In this document: positions 18,660 through 29,467 of the stretch, piece by piece | Position numbering within the stretch: the stretch's first letter is position 1 | Layout: every line of letters begins with the position of its first letter | DNA from: Acetobacter sp. | GTDB taxonomy: Bacteria > Pseudomonadota > Alphaproteobacteria > Acetobacterales > Acetobacteraceae | Length of the DNA: 64,000 nucleotides | Direction: 5' to 3' | Assembly: GCF_022483985.1 (NCBI RefSeq) | Contig: NZ_JAKVME010000001.1 | Span: 682,001-746,000 of the forward strand | Made by a program: the position numbers and the translations under genes | Notes under the pieces: model-generated | Database searches by the model: none | What the model was told of the DNA's origin: nothing | Seen by the model: only the letters and a program-made list of their open reading frames with translations

Positions 18660-18699
18660 GGCGCTGTTCCACTGAGTGCGTGCCCAGTGAAACAGCGCC
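18660..18699. other. Intergenic hairpin 2 after ftsK
   Basis: GGCGCTGTTCCACTG pairs with CAGTGAAACAGCGCC, 14 of 15 positions, around a 10-base loop, starting 20 bases after the ftsK stop on the minus strand. A 3'-end stabilising or terminating structure is likely; there is no clear T run. Confidence 0.7.
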
Positions 18700-18719
18700 A
18701 TAAGAGGATGGCAGACGCG

Positions 18720-21635
18720 TCAGTCTTCTGCGCCACGTCCGATCAGCACCTTCCGGCGGCCGACATGATCCGCAGCCGTCACGATGCCGTTCTTCTCCAT
18801 CTGTTCGATGAGTTTGGCGGCGCGGTTATAGCCAATCGAAAGATGACGCTGCACGAAGGAAGTGGACGCCTTGCCTTCACGGATCACGATGGCGACCGCC
18901 TTGTCATACAGACCGGATGAATCGCCATCTCCGCCGCTGCTTCCGGCATCGAAAGTTCCGGCGGCGCTGTCATCCTCGCGTTCTGAGATGACGTCCTCGT
19001 CGTAAATCGGCTCGCCCTGTTCACGCAGGAATTCGACAGTCGCCTCGACTTCACTGTCAGCCACAAATGGGCCGTGTACACGGGTGATGCGGCCACCGCC
19101 CTGCATGAAGAGCATGTCGCCCTGACCCAGAAGCTGCTCAGCGCCCTGTTCGCCAAGAATCGTGCGACTGTCAAACTTGCTGATCACCTGAAAGGAAATG
19201 CGCGTCGGGAAGTTGGCCTTGATGGTGCCGGTGATCACATCCACGGATGGACGCTGCGTCGCCATGATGACATGAATGCCCGCCGCACGGGCTTTCTGCG
19301 CGAGACGCTGGACGGCGGCGTCGATTTCCTTGCCCGCCGTCATCATCAGGTCGGCCATCTCGTCGATGACCACCACGATGAAGGGCAGGGGATCGAGCGT
19401 GAGGGACTGTTCTTCGAAAATCGGGTTGCCGGTTTCCGGATCGTAGCCGGTCTGGACGCGGCGTGTGACTTCCTCTCCGCGTTCACGAACCTGCGCGGCA
19501 CGCTCGTTATAACCGGCGATGTTACGGACCTGTAGATGCGCCATGGCGCGATAGCGACGGTCCATTTCCCGCACGACCCATTTCAGGGCGGTGACGGCCT
19601 TGTTCGGCTCCGTCACAACAGGCGTGAGCAGGTGAGGGATGCCGTCATAGATCGACAGTTCCAGCACCTTCGGGTCGATCATGATCAGACGGCACTCATC
19701 CGGCGAATGCCGGAAAAGCAGCGACAGGATCATGGCGTTGATCCCGACGGACTTACCCGAGCCGGTCGTTCCGGCGACCAGCAGATGCGGCATCTTCGCG
19801 AGATCGCCGAAGACGGGTTCGCCTTCGATGTCCTTGCCGAGAGCCAGTTCCAGCCGGGAGGTCGTGTTCACCCATTCCGGACATTTGAACAGTTCCGAAA
19901 GATACACGGTTTCGCGGGTCGCGTTCGGGACTTCGATACCGATGACATTACGACCGGGGACCGTGGCGATGCGGACGCTGAGCACGGACAGGGAGCGGGC
20001 CACATCGTCCGCCAGTCCGATGACGCGGGCTGCACGGATACCGGGGGCTGGTTCAAGTTCGTACAGCGTGACGACAGGACCGGGGTGCAGATCGACAATC
20101 CGCCCCTGCACGCCGAAATCCGCCAGAACCGTTTCGAGAAGCCGGGCGTTACCTTCCAGCATTTCCCGCGACGGCGCCATGGCGGCGCGGGAGGCCGGTG
20201 GCAGTTTCAGCAGGGAGACAGGCGGCAGAACCCAGCCCTGCGATGCTTTTGCTGCTTCTCGTCGGCCTGCCGACGCACTGCCATCACTCTCCGAACGCCC
20301 GCCGAACAGCTTGGAGAGCAGGGATTTCCGGCCTTCGCCTTCAGCGGAAGCGCCATGACCGGCAGACTGCGTGACGGGTTCAGGGCGGGTGACGGGCTGC
20401 TGATTTTCCGGTTGTGCGGGAACTGGAGGCTGCAAGTCAGACAGGTCGGCCGGTTCGTCCCTGTAGGCAGAGAGACGCTCGGTTGGCGGAGGGGCATCAT
20501 TCACCGGGCCGGGCAGGGCGTAGACAGGCTCGTCCTCGTTGACGGTGTTGGCGGGCCTGCGGCCGGTCGGGCGGTTGGCTGGGGGCGATTCCGGCGAAGG
20601 CGCCAGAAGGGCGAGATCGGTTCCCGTCGGCGCCACGCTTCTGGCAGCGGCAGGCTGCCTTGCCGTCTCGGAACGTGGCGGTGGTGGTGCGAAGCGGGTT
20701 TCCTGCGCAGCCTTCGCGGCAAGATATTGCCCGGCGGATGCGGTGGATGCCTTGGCGCGTCGGGGAATCCACGATCGCCTGCTTCCGTTGTCCTGTTCGG
20801 CAAAGCCGGTTTCGGAAGCGACCGTTTCATAGCCGTTTCCGTAATCGGTTCGGGCGTATACGCTCTCCTGCCCCGGAACAACCCGGCGCTGACGCGCAAT
20901 AATCACTCTCGCGAGGCGACCGGGCTGACGACCGATGAGCAGCATGGTCGCGCCTGTCAGTCGGGCGATGCTGTTCCACTCGTTCCTGTCGAGGCCAAAC
21001 GCCAGCGCGGCGAGAAGGACGGCCAGCACCAGACCGAGAAACCAGATGATGACGCCGCCCGCAGGCCCTATTGCCGACATCCCGGCGGCGACGGCTTCCC
21101 GCGCCACGCTTGCGCCAATGCCTCCGCCGATACCGGCGTCGGAGGGCCATGAAGGCGCGTGAAACGCTGTGATCAGAATGGGGAGGGCCGCCAGCAGGGC
21201 TGCCCCCACAGGCAGGAGGAAGCAGAGTGCAAAGGCTCTCAGCACGAAGACACTGAGGCCACGGTGTCGGAAAATTCTCCATCCCCATGCGACGAGGGCG
21301 ACAATCAGCAGCACTGTGGAGAGACCGACCGCCTGAATGAGAATATCGGCCAGAAAGGCTCCCGGTCGTCCAAGCAGGTTCGTGGGCGCTCTGTCGGTCG
21401 ATACATCCGGTGAGGGATCGAGAGGATCGTAACTCCAGAAACACACGGTCAGAACAAGCGCCAGAACCCACAGCAGAACGCCGCCGAGTTCATCGCCTCT
21501 GCGTTTCAGCGACGTTTTCGTCGTGGCGGATGAAAGGCTGGCTGGAAGGATGCGGCTGATACGCGCCAAGAAACCGGTCCCAAGGTTGCAGTGTTCAAAA
21601 GCTGGATGCGTTCGCCTCATACGCTCGCATGACAT
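18720..21635 (-). CDS. ftsK: DNA translocase FtsK
   Basis: A 971-residue septal DNA pump that clears chromosome ends at division and activates XerCD at dif. Four membrane segments lie in about the first 220 residues, followed by a Pro/Ala-rich linker (to about 480). The RecA-like motor carries Walker [11 protein letters not shown] near residue 620 and Walker [12 protein letters not shown]. The C-terminal winged-helix gamma domain ([22 protein letters not shown]) reads KOPS signals. The listed ATG adds a 45-residue basic stretch before the first membrane segment, so a later start is possible. Confidence 0.95.
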   Translation of the reverse strand: MSCERMRRTHPAFEHCNLGTGFLARISRILPASLSSATTKTSLKRRGDELGGVLLWVLALVLTVCFWSYDPLDPSPDVSTDRAPTNLLGRPGAFLADILIQAVGLSTVLLIVALVAWGWRIFRHRGLSVFVLRAFALCFLLPVGAALLAALPILITAFHAPSWPSDAGIGGGIGASVAREAVAAGMSAIGPAGGVIIWFLGLVLAVLLAALAFGLDRNEWNSIARLTGATMLLIGRQPGRLARVIIARQRRVVPGQESVYARTDYGNGYETVASETGFAEQDNGSRRSWIPRRAKASTASAGQYLAAKAAQETRFAPPPPRSETARQPAAARSVAPTGTDLALLAPSPESPPANRPTGRRPANTVNEDEPVYALPGPVNDAPPPTERLSAYRDEPADLSDLQPPVPAQPENQQPVTRPEPVTQSAGHGASAEGEGRKSLLSKLFGGRSESDGSASAGRREAAKASQGWVLPPVSLLKLPPASRAAMAPSREMLEGNARLLETVLADFGVQGRIVDLHPGPVVTLYELEPAPGIRAARVIGLADDVARSLSVLSVRIATVPGRNVIGIEVPNATRETVYLSELFKCPEWVNTTSRLELALGKDIEGEPVFGDLAKMPHLLVAGTTGSGKSVGINAMILSLLFRHSPDECRLIMIDPKVLELSIYDGIPHLLTPVVTEPNKAVTALKWVVREMDRRYRAMAHLQVRNIAGYNERAAQVRERGEEVTRRVQTGYDPETGNPIFEEQSLTLDPLPFIVVVIDEMADLMMTAGKEIDAAVQRLAQKARAAGIHVIMATQRPSVDVITGTIKANFPTRISFQVISKFDSRTILGEQGAEQLLGQGDMLFMQGGGRITRVHGPFVADSEVEATVEFLREQGEPIYDEDVISEREDDSAAGTFDAGSSGGDGDSSGLYDKAVAIVIREGKASTSFVQRHLSIGYNRAAKLIEQMEKNGIVTAADHVGRRKVLIGRGAED

Positions 21636-21752
21636 GCGAACATATCGCGTGCGGTGTGCATCCTAAAGGTGAGGATCGGTTCTTAAAGCCCGGATATGTC
21701 CAAAAAGCGAAGATTTTTTGAGTTCATGAAGAAGGTTTCCCTGTCTTCATGC

Positions 21753-23183
21753 TCAAGGGGCGCGACTCTGTCCCAGCGCGTCGGCCATCAGAGCGATTTC
21801 AGCCAGCTTTTCCTCAAGCGCGGACCAGTCATCCTGCTCGCTCAGTCTCGTCCAGAGCGCCTCGACCGTTGTGATGAGCATGTCACAGGGACGACCGCCT
21901 GAAAAATACGGATGATCGGCGGAATAAGAGGCAACCGGAGCCCGGTTTTCGAGCAGTCCGCGCGCTTCAGCAAAGGCGCTATCACGATAGAGATCTCCAC
22001 GCTCGCCGTTCAGCGCCCTCTCTGCGCCACCGCTACCGCCATACCAGTCGAAGGGCAGGCAATGGAACGGGATTCCTGAGGTTTCCATAAACAGGGTCAC
22101 CGCATGGCGGAGAGCGCGGTCGGTCTCGGGTGTGTCCGGACGGACACCGAGACGGCGGCACCATGCGAGATCCAGTTCGCGTTCATAAAGCGCCGGAAAG
22201 CGGGAAAGAACGTCCGTCAGTCCGGCATGGGGAGCAAATTCCAGCAGGCACTCGGCCAGACGGGCCAGATTCCACAGAAGTGCCTGAGGCTGGCGTCCAT
22301 AGGCGTAAAGTCCGTTCTGGTCGAAATACGCGGCGGTAAAGCCTGCATCGAACCGGGGCAGGAAGCGCCACGGGCCATAGTCGAAACTTTCGCCCGTAAT
22401 GGCGATGTTGTCCGTGTTCAGAACGCCGTGAACAAAGCCGGCGGCCATCCACTGCGCGCCCACGCGGGCGACGCGACCGCACACAGCTTCAAACAGGACC
22501 AGCGCCTCATTGCCGTCTTCCGGAACGGAAAGTCCGGGATAGTAGGTTTCCCGGACGTAGGTGACGAGCTGCTTCAGCGCCTCCGTCTCGGCATTGGTCG
22601 CAAGGCGCTGGAATGTGCCGATGCGGATGTGGGAATGGCCAAGCCGCACAAGGACAGCGGAGCGTGTGGGGGACGGTTCGTCGTGACGCTCCAGATTTTC
22701 GCCCGTCTCGATCAGGCTGAAGGCGCGGGAGGTCTCGACACCGAGCGCTTCCAGCATGGAGGCGGCCAGAATCTCCCGGATGCCTCCTTTCAGAGTCAGG
22801 CGGCCGTCTCCTCCGCGTGACCAGGGCGTACGGCCGCTGCCCTTGGTGCCGAGGTCGAGCAGACGCCCGGTGTCGTCACGCAACTGGGCGAACAGGAAGC
22901 CGCGTCCGTCTCCGAGGTCGGGGTTGTACTGGCGGAACTGGTGACCGTGATAGCGAAGCGCCAGAGGTTGTGGCAGTGAGCCGGGCAGGGGGAGGAACTG
23001 TCCGAAATGCTGAACCCACTCGCTGTCGGTCAGCGTATCGAGCCCCACAGTGGACGCTGCCTGGTTGTTACGATAACGGAGCCTGTGCGTGGGGAAGTGA
23101 GCGGGCTGCACGACATCGTAAAACAGACCGCCAAGACGGGTGTGATCGAGGGCTGGATGAAAAGCTTGTGAAAATGGCATCAA
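21753..23183 (-). CDS. selO: Protein adenylyltransferase SelO
   Basis: A 476-residue pseudokinase-fold enzyme (YdiU/SelO) that transfers AMP from ATP to Ser, Thr or Tyr of other proteins, in E. coli linked to redox stress. LGTKGSGRTPWSRGGDGRLTLKGG carries the nucleotide-binding loop and Lys; MAAGFVHGVLNTDNIAITG and FDYGPWRFL give the catalytic Asn and Asp. It is a bacterial form without a C-terminal selenocysteine motif. Monocistronic: divergent from the DUF3311-symporter pair and followed by ftsK on the same strand after 117 bases. Confidence 0.92.
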   Translation of the reverse strand: MMPFSQAFHPALDHTRLGGLFYDVVQPAHFPTHRLRYRNNQAASTVGLDTLTDSEWVQHFGQFLPLPGSLPQPLALRYHGHQFRQYNPDLGDGRGFLFAQLRDDTGRLLDLGTKGSGRTPWSRGGDGRLTLKGGIREILAASMLEALGVETSRAFSLIETGENLERHDEPSPTRSAVLVRLGHSHIRIGTFQRLATNAETEALKQLVTYVRETYYPGLSVPEDGNEALVLFEAVCGRVARVGAQWMAAGFVHGVLNTDNIAITGESFDYGPWRFLPRFDAGFTAAYFDQNGLYAYGRQPQALLWNLARLAECLLEFAPHAGLTDVLSRFPALYERELDLAWCRRLGVRPDTPETDRALRHAVTLFMETSGIPFHCLPFDWYGGSGGAERALNGERGDLYRDSAFAEARGLLENRAPVASYSADHPYFSGGRPCDMLITTVEALWTRLSEQDDWSALEEKLAEIALMADALGQSRAP

Positions 23184-23284
23184 ACCGGGCTTTCACGGGA
23201 AGTTCTATTGACTTCCCGATGGTCATTTTACAGTGTCAACAAATCCGACACACAAACACACGAATAATAAGAAGTGGTCGCTGA

Positions 23285-23464
23285 ATGAAAATTTTCAATA
23301 TCCTGCTCCTCGCGCCCTTTGTCGGGTTGCTGTGGGTGCCCTTCTATAACCTGCAGACTCCGATGCTGTTCGGATTCCCGTTTTTCTACTGGTACCAGTT
23401 CGCATGGGTGCCGGTGACGTCAGTCCTGATCTGGCTTGCCTGGAAGAAGGGAGCGCAGTCATGA
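23285..23464 (+). CDS. DUF3311 small membrane subunit of the symporter
   Basis: A 59-residue protein with two hydrophobic segments: residues 4-20 (FNILLLAPFVGLLWVPF) and 38-52 (QFAWVPVTSVLIWLAW), joined by a Phe/Tyr/Trp-rich hairpin and ending KKGAQS. This is the DUF3311 pattern, regularly encoded before sodium:solute symporters and thought to be a partner subunit. Its TGA overlaps the symporter ATG (ATGA at 23461-23464), indicating coupled translation. No function is proven for the family. Confidence 0.82.
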   Translation: MKIFNILLLAPFVGLLWVPFYNLQTPMLFGFPFFYWYQFAWVPVTSVLIWLAWKKGAQS

Positions 23465-24969
23465 ACGGTATTCCGGCGGCTGATACGATCGCGCTTGTCG
23501 TCTTCGTCCTGTTCTTCGGGGTGACGATCATCGCGGGCAGCACGGTGTCTCACTGGAAGGAGTGGTTCTCCGGTGGAAAGAAGGCGGCGCCTTCTGCTCC
23601 TGTCGAGGGACATGGTGGGCACGGCACGGAAGAATGGGGTCTTGGCGGACGGCAGTTCGGCGCCTGGGTCACATGGTTTCTGGTCGGCGGCGATTTCTAC
23701 ACGGCCTATACCGTTATCGCGGTTCCGGCTCTGGTCTATGCGGTCGGCGCTTACGGATTCTTTGCGCTGCCCTACACCATCATCGTCTATCCATTCATCT
23801 TCATCGTCATGCCGAAGCTGTGGAAGATCGCTCATGACGGCGGTCATGCGACCGCGGCGGACATGATCCGCGCGCGTTTCGGCAGTCGCGCCCTTGAACT
23901 GGCCGTGGCGTTTTCCGGGCTGATCGCGGTTATGCCCTATATCGCGCTCCAGTTGATCGGTATCCGCACGGTCGTACAGGCTCTCGGCTTTTCGGGCGAG
24001 ATTCCTCTGGTCATCGCCTTTGTCTCGCTGGCTGCCTACACATGGCTCGGCGGTCTCCATGCGCCTGCGCTGACGGCGTTCATCAAGGACATCATGATCT
24101 ACATCGCGGTGATCGCCGCCGTGACGTTGATCCCGATCAAGCTTGGTGGCTACGGTCATATGTTCGACGTCATGAACAGTGTCGTGGCGATGCCGGACGC
24201 CGATCATGTCATGAAGGCCGGGCAGTTGATGCCGTATGCGACGCTGGCGCTTTCCTCCGCGCTGGCCGCCTTCCTGTATCCGCATACGCTGACCGGCATT
24301 CTGGCCGCCAAATCGGCGGACACGGTCAAGCAGAACGCAGTCTACCTGCCGATCTACACGATCGTCCTCGGGCTGATCGCCCTGCTGGGCATGATGGCGC
24401 ACGTCGCAGGCATCGACACGACGGTCTCTTCCATGGTGGTGCCTTACCTGTTCCTGAAGCTGTTTCCGGACTGGTTCGCGGGCTTCGCTTTTGCGGCCAT
24501 TGCCGTGGGCGCGCTGGTTCCTGCTGCGGTCATGGCGATCGGTGCGGCGAACCTGCTCACGAACAACATCCTGCCGAAGAGCTATGCCGGTGTGACGACT
24601 TCGCGGATCGCGGCTTTCGGTGTGAAGCTTGGCGCTCTGCTCTGCGTGCTGTTCCTGAACGCGAAGTTCGCCATCGACCTTCAGTTGCTGGGCGGTGTGA
24701 TCATTCTTCAGACATTCCCCGCGCTGATCCTTGGTCTGACCAGATTCCGGTTCTCCTCGACCGGCATGCTGGCGGGCTGGGTTGTCGGCACGGTGGTTGG
24801 TCTTGGCATCTGCTGGGCAGATGGTCTGAAGCCGGTGCACATGCTGTCGATCGGCGGCTGGTCCGAACTGGTCTCGACAGGACTGATCGCTCTGGTGGTC
24901 AATGTCATCGTCGCGGGCGTGGTGTCGGTTGTTGTCCCGAACCGAAGCGTGGCGGTTGCTGCTGAATAA
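23461..24969 (+). CDS. Sodium:solute symporter (monocarboxylate permease-like)
   Basis: A 502-residue inner-membrane transporter of the SSS family with about 13 hydrophobic segments. The GRQFGAWVTWFLVGGDFYTAYT segment and ALAAFLYPHTLTGILAAKSADTVKQN are typical of the MctP-like permeases that take up lactate, pyruvate or related acids with Na+ or H+. The ATG at 23461 overlaps the DUF3311 stop; an upstream ATG at 23404 lies within that gene. A strong terminator follows. The substrate is a family-level inference, attractive for an acid-metabolising bacterium. Confidence 0.88.
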   Translation: MNGIPAADTIALVVFVLFFGVTIIAGSTVSHWKEWFSGGKKAAPSAPVEGHGGHGTEEWGLGGRQFGAWVTWFLVGGDFYTAYTVIAVPALVYAVGAYGFFALPYTIIVYPFIFIVMPKLWKIAHDGGHATAADMIRARFGSRALELAVAFSGLIAVMPYIALQLIGIRTVVQALGFSGEIPLVIAFVSLAAYTWLGGLHAPALTAFIKDIMIYIAVIAAVTLIPIKLGGYGHMFDVMNSVVAMPDADHVMKAGQLMPYATLALSSALAAFLYPHTLTGILAAKSADTVKQNAVYLPIYTIVLGLIALLGMMAHVAGIDTTVSSMVVPYLFLKLFPDWFAGFAFAAIAVGALVPAAVMAIGAANLLTNNILPKSYAGVTTSRIAAFGVKLGALLCVLFLNAKFAIDLQLLGGVIILQTFPALILGLTRFRFSSTGMLAGWVVGTVVGLGICWADGLKPVHMLSIGGWSELVSTGLIALVVNVIVAGVVSVVVPNRSVAVAAE

Positions 24970-24996
24970 GCGGCATTGTCTGTCCAGAAACGTTGC

Positions 24997-25033
24997 AAGG
25001 CCTGTCTCCGCTAAAGCAGAGGCAGGCCTTTAC
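24997..25033. terminator. Terminator after the symporter gene
   Basis: AAGGCCTGTCTC pairs with GAGGCAGGCCTT (one G-T pair) around a 10-base loop, followed by TTTACTTTAT on the plus strand. Confidence 0.85.
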
Positions 25034-25170
25034 TTTATATCCCATTGGAACTGGAGAAATTGCCGGGTTCTTCCTCCTGTGTCTGAAAGCCGACTGTTCC
25101 CGGAAGGCTTTACGGCTATGACGTTCCCATTCCGGGATGACCGGAGCGGATGTGATGAAGGGAAAATCGG

Positions 25171-26076
25171 ATGTTTCTCCGTCAGTTGAGCTATCTGGTC
25201 GCGCTCGATCACTTCCGTCATTTCTCTCGGGCTGCGGCTCATTGCGGCGTGTCCCAGCCCGCCCTTTCCACGGCCATCCGGCAACTGGAACATGAACTGG
25301 GAGTGTCCATCGTCCGTCGTCATCATCGCGTTCTGGGTCTTACACCCGAAGGAGAGCGGGTCGTGGCCTGGGCGCGTCAGAGTCTGGCGGCGCTGGATGG
25401 GCTGAAGCAGGAAGCGGGGTTCGCGCACGACGTGGCGGGTGGCTCGCTGTCCATAGGTGTCATGCCGCCCGCCATACAGATTGCGCCTCTGCTGGCGGAA
25501 AGTCTTCGCGCCGCGATCCCGGCGCTGCATCTGGAGGTGACGGTCGTGTCCTCCGCCGAAGTCATGCACGGGCTGGCGGAAGAGCGTTTCAATCTGGGTC
25601 TGATCTATCTCGACCAGCAGACAGCCGTTCCCAATATTGAGGAGCATACGCTGTACAGGGAGCAGCATGTTCTGGTCGCGGCGACAGGTGTCAGCCTGCC
25701 CGGACGAACGCGCTGTAGCTGGTCTGACGCGGCTGAACTGCCGCTCTGTCTGCTCGACCGGTCGATGAAAAGCCGTCAGATCGTGGACAGCGCTTTTGAG
25801 AAGGCAGGCGTGAAAAAACCCGACATCCAGTTCGAGACCAATGCGCTCGAACTGCTTCATGCCGAACTGAAGGCGGGACGACTGGCATCCATTCTGCCGA
25901 TCGCGGCGCTGCCCTCCGCCAGCAGGGAGGGAGGGCTGAATATCCGTCGTCTGGAGCCCTCGCCGGAAGTGCCGGTGGGGTTGGTCAGGCTCCGTCGCCC
26001 TCTGGTGAGCGCCCTGATGGACTGTGTGTGGAAAACATTGACCGGACTGGATCTCACGAGCGCTCTCAAGCTTTGA
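25171..26076 (+). CDS. LysR-family transcriptional regulator
   Basis: A 301-residue regulator. The winged-helix DNA-binding domain fills residues 1-65 (FSRAAAHCGVSQPALSTAIRQLEHELG). The effector-binding domain with two periplasmic-binding-like lobes follows from about 90 (GGSLSIGVMPP). It lies after the symporter terminator and 115 bases before the FUSC transporter gene on the same strand, so its likeliest target is that exporter, as AaeR is for aaeXAB in E. coli. The inducer is unknown. Confidence 0.87.
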   Translation: MFLRQLSYLVALDHFRHFSRAAAHCGVSQPALSTAIRQLEHELGVSIVRRHHRVLGLTPEGERVVAWARQSLAALDGLKQEAGFAHDVAGGSLSIGVMPPAIQIAPLLAESLRAAIPALHLEVTVVSSAEVMHGLAEERFNLGLIYLDQQTAVPNIEEHTLYREQHVLVAATGVSLPGRTRCSWSDAAELPLCLLDRSMKSRQIVDSAFEKAGVKKPDIQFETNALELLHAELKAGRLASILPIAALPSASREGGLNIRRLEPSPEVPVGLVRLRRPLVSALMDCVWKTLTGLDLTSALKL

Positions 26077-26191
26077 GCGCTCGATTATAGGTGCTGCTTA
26101 TAACATCATCATAACAAAGACTTGGACTTTTCGTCCGTTATCGTCTGCTTGCAACGCCACGATCAATTGACGGGCAGGGGACGGGGCGGAC

Positions 26192-28030
26192 GTGACAGCG
26201 GCGGCAGAGCGGAACTGGAGCTGGCTGTTCGCGCCGTCTCCTGCGAATCTCGGCTTCGCGGTACGCACGTCCTGCGCGGCGGTCTTCTCGCTGCTCGTCG
26301 CCATGTGGATGGAACTGGGGAGCCCGCAATGGGCGCCGTTGACGGTCTGGGTGGTTGCAACGGCTTCTCGCGGCGAGTCGATTTCCAAGGCCCGGTGGCG
26401 ACTGGTCGGAACGATAGTGGGTTGTTCCGTCGGCGTGGCGCTGATTGCGTCCTTCCCCCAGCAGGCGGCTCTCTTTTTTGTGGGGCTGGCCGTCTGGATC
26501 GGTCTGTGCTGTGGCTGCGCTACCTTCTTTGACGGTTTTAGGAGCTACGGCTTTCTGGTGGCCGGTTTCACCACAGCCATTGTCGCGGTCGATGTTATTC
26601 CTGACCCGGACGCCGCCTTCTCGGTGGCGATGGCGCGCGGGACATACATTATCCTCGGTATCGTCTGTGAAGGGGTGGCGACGATGATGTGCCTCCCCGA
26701 TATGGAAGGAAACGCGCGTCGCAGCCTTGTGGGACGCCTGAAAACCGTGACCGCCCGGACCAGCACCGTGCTGCGGTCGGCGGATTTCTCACGCTCCGTG
26801 CAGCACGCGCTTCTCGCCGACATCATGGCGGCCGCCACGCGTATTGAATATGACGTGCTGGAAATGGGCCCTGCGGCTGGCAGGGCGGCGGATCATGCAC
26901 GCGCCGCGCTGGCGTCGCTGCTGGCGGCGTTTGCACGGAGACGGGCGGAGGCTGACTGGTCCACCATTCAGCGCAGTCTCGCCAATGCGGAAGGGCATGT
27001 CGGGATGATCGTCTCCCCGCGGCACGGCGATCGTTTCCGGTTCAGGTCGCGTTCCGTGCGACAGGGTGTGGAGGGGCTCCGTAACGGCATCCGCGCCGCT
27101 GCCGGGATACTGGGCGCATGGTTGCTGTGGGAAGCCACCGGCTGGCCATCCGGCATCATCTTCGTGTCGTATGTCGCTCTGGTTTACGGGCTGCTCGCAA
27201 CACGGGAAACGCCGACCCTTGCCTCGGGTGGTTTCGTCCGTGGCGCGTTGTGGTGCGCGCTGGTGGCGGGAGTTTTCGTCGTGATGGTGATGCCGGGCAT
27301 GACTTCACCCGAGTTGCTGGCTGGAGCCCTGATGGTGCCGATGGTGGTGGGCGGTCTGGCGGCCCGCACGCCCCGTCTGGTCAATCACGCCTTTTCCTTC
27401 AACATGTTCCTGCCGGTCCTGATCGGTCCTGCGAACAGCGGACGCTACGACGAGGTTTCGTTTCTGAACGGCACTTCCGCGTTCCTTGCGGCCGTATTTT
27501 TCTCAGCCGTCATGTTCCGCTTCGTGCTGATATTCCGTCCCGATGGTCATCTCCGACGCACCATCCTGTGGGCGCAGCGGCGCCTGCGTGGTCTGAGTTA
27601 TCCAGACAGTCGCGTGTCGGAACGGTCATGGCTGATCATGAACGCGGACAGCATGGTCCGGACGATACGAACGGCCCGAAATGTGCCGGACGACGTGGTT
27701 TTTGCACGCTTCTCACAGCATATGGCGATCATGACGGTCGGTATGTATGTCATCGAGGTGCGTGAACTGATGCAGGATAAAACCTGCTCTCTCCCATTGG
27801 CGCGTCGGCTGCGGGTGTTTCTGCGTCTGTGGCGGGAGGATCAGGCACGCGCGGCGGCGATCGTGCCCGTTCTGCTGCGGTTTATCGACCGGGAGCCGGG
27901 CGACCGGACGGAGCTGCGTTTCGCTCTTGGGGAAATGGTGCGGTTGCAGGTCAGTATCGGACAGGATCGCATCCTCAGCAGACAGGCCGGTCACGTTTTC
28001 TTCCCAAGGATGTTTCCGAAATCTCCATAG
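26192..28030 (+). CDS. FUSC-family inner-membrane transporter
   Basis: A 612-residue protein with two blocks of about five to six membrane segments (20-150 and 300-440) separated by a soluble helical domain, the fusaric acid resistance/AaeB layout. VRTSCAAVFSLLVAMWMELGSPQWAPLTVWVV is the characteristic opening. Such proteins export aromatic acids and related compounds. No separate membrane-fusion subunit gene (aaeA) follows; the next gene is gltX after 21 bases. GTG start at 26192 with a G-rich ribosome site. Confidence 0.85.
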   Translation: MTAAAERNWSWLFAPSPANLGFAVRTSCAAVFSLLVAMWMELGSPQWAPLTVWVVATASRGESISKARWRLVGTIVGCSVGVALIASFPQQAALFFVGLAVWIGLCCGCATFFDGFRSYGFLVAGFTTAIVAVDVIPDPDAAFSVAMARGTYIILGIVCEGVATMMCLPDMEGNARRSLVGRLKTVTARTSTVLRSADFSRSVQHALLADIMAAATRIEYDVLEMGPAAGRAADHARAALASLLAAFARRRAEADWSTIQRSLANAEGHVGMIVSPRHGDRFRFRSRSVRQGVEGLRNGIRAAAGILGAWLLWEATGWPSGIIFVSYVALVYGLLATRETPTLASGGFVRGALWCALVAGVFVVMVMPGMTSPELLAGALMVPMVVGGLAARTPRLVNHAFSFNMFLPVLIGPANSGRYDEVSFLNGTSAFLAAVFFSAVMFRFVLIFRPDGHLRRTILWAQRRLRGLSYPDSRVSERSWLIMNADSMVRTIRTARNVPDDVVFARFSQHMAIMTVGMYVIEVRELMQDKTCSLPLARRLRVFLRLWREDQARAAAIVPVLLRFIDREPGDRTELRFALGEMVRLQVSIGQDRILSRQAGHVFFPRMFPKSP

Positions 28031-28051
28031 CCGTCCCTCCGGCTCCGTGAT

Positions 28052-29467
28052 ATGCACCCGATCATGACCGTTCGTACGCGCTTTGCCCCATCCCCGACCG
28101 GGTTGCTGCATATCGGCAACGCCCGCGCCGCCCTTTTCAATTTCCTCTATGCCCGTCATTGCGGTGGCCAGTTCGTGCTCCGCATCGAGGATACCGACAA
28201 GGAACGTTCCACGCAGAAAGCCGTGGACGTGATCTTCGAAGGCCTCAAATGGATGGGGCTGACATGGGACGATGAGCCCGTGTTCCAGTCCGCGCGGGAG
28301 GAGCGTCACAAGGAGGTCGCTCTCCAGCTTCTGGCGGAAGGCAAGGCCTACAGGTGCTTCTGCACGCCGGAAGAGCTGAAGGAAATGCGCGAGACCGCCG
28401 TGGCGGAGGGCAGGCCGCCCCGCTACAACGGCATGTGGCGCGACCGCGATCCGTCCGAAGCGCCTGCCGGTGCGCCGTACGCCATCCGCATCAAGGCCCC
28501 GCGTGAGGGCGAGAACGTGATCAATGATCTCGTGCAGGGCGAGGTCCGCGTGGCCAACGCCGAGCTGGACGACATGATCATCCTCCGTTCCGATGGCACG
28601 CCGACGTATCAGCACGCTGTCGTGGTGGACGACCACGACATGGAGATCACCCATGTCATCCGTGGCGACGATCACCTGACCAACACTTTCCGTCAGTTGA
28701 TGATCTATCGCGCGATGGGCTGGGAAGCGCCGCGCTTCGCCCATCTGCCACTGATCCACGGTCCGGATGGCGCGAAGCTGTCCAAGCGTCACGGCGCGCA
28801 GTCGGTCGTAGAATTCCGCGAGATGGGTTACCTGCCGGAAGCGCTCTGCAACTATCTGCTGCGTCTCGGCTGGGGCCATGGCGATGCGGAAATCCTGTCC
28901 CGTGACGAGCAGATTCGTCTGTTCGACCTTGATGGCGTGGGCCGCTCGGCCTCGCGGATGGACTACACCAAGCTGGAACACGTCAACGCCGTCTATCTGC
29001 GTGAAGCCGATGACGAACGCCTGACCAATGACGTGATGGAGCGTCTGGCTGGTCGTGAAGGCGTCGAAACCGGCGCGGAAACCCGCAGGCGCGTGCTGGA
29101 ACTGATGCCCGGCCTCAAAGAACGCGCCCGCACGCTGGTCGAACTTGCTGACAGCGCCGCGTTCCTCGGTCGTCAGGTGCCGCTGTCTTTCGACGCCAAG
29201 GCCGAGAAGCAGCTTACGCCCGAGGGGTGTGACATGCTCTCTGAGCTGGCGCGCGATCTGGCTGTGGTGGAACCTTTCACGGCTGAGCCCATTCATGAGG
29301 CGCTCAGGCTGTTCGCCGAAAAACGCGACCTGAAACTGGGCAAGGTTGCCCAGCCGCTGCGCGCCGCGCTGTGCGGCACGACAACGTCTCCGGGCATCGA
29401 CGCCACAGCGGCGGCGCTGGGGCGTGATGAAGTGCTGGCACGGATAGGGGCCGTTCAGAATGGCTGA
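28052..29467 (+). CDS. gltX: Glutamate--tRNA ligase
   Basis: A 471-residue class I aminoacyl-tRNA synthetase that charges glutamate to tRNA-Glu. It has [18 protein letters not shown] with the HIGH-type motif near residue 21, and the KLSKRHG loop near residue 245. The C-terminal helical cage reads the anticodon. Acetic acid bacteria often carry two GltX paralogues, one non-discriminating for tRNA-Gln; which one this is cannot be told here. Start may be at 28052 or the ATG at 28064. It overlaps pyrB by 8 bases. Confidence 0.95.
   Translation: MHPIMTVRTRFAPSPTGLLHIGNARAALFNFLYARHCGGQFVLRIEDTDKERSTQKAVDVIFEGLKWMGLTWDDEPVFQSAREERHKEVALQLLAEGKAYRCFCTPEELKEMRETAVAEGRPPRYNGMWRDRDPSEAPAGAPYAIRIKAPREGENVINDLVQGEVRVANAELDDMIILRSDGTPTYQHAVVVDDHDMEITHVIRGDDHLTNTFRQLMIYRAMGWEAPRFAHLPLIHGPDGAKLSKRHGAQSVVEFREMGYLPEALCNYLLRLGWGHGDAEILSRDEQIRLFDLDGVGRSASRMDYTKLEHVNAVYLREADDERLTNDVMERLAGREGVETGAETRRRVLELMPGLKERARTLVELADSAAFLGRQVPLSFDAKAEKQLTPEGCDMLSELARDLAVVEPFTAEPIHEALRLFAEKRDLKLGKVAQPLRAALCGTTTSPGIDATAAALGRDEVLARIGAVQNG

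Noticed and set aside
19536-21152. 538-codon frame antisense to ftsK
   Set aside because: It mirrors the GC-rich ftsK gene, has no domain, and FtsK motifs on the other strand are complete.
23386-24840. 484-codon frame antisense to the symporter
   Set aside because: Arg/His/Gln-rich shadow of a clear membrane transporter, with no recognisable domain.
27713-29296. 527-codon frame antisense to gltX
   Set aside because: Spans two genes on the opposite strand and shows only shadow composition.
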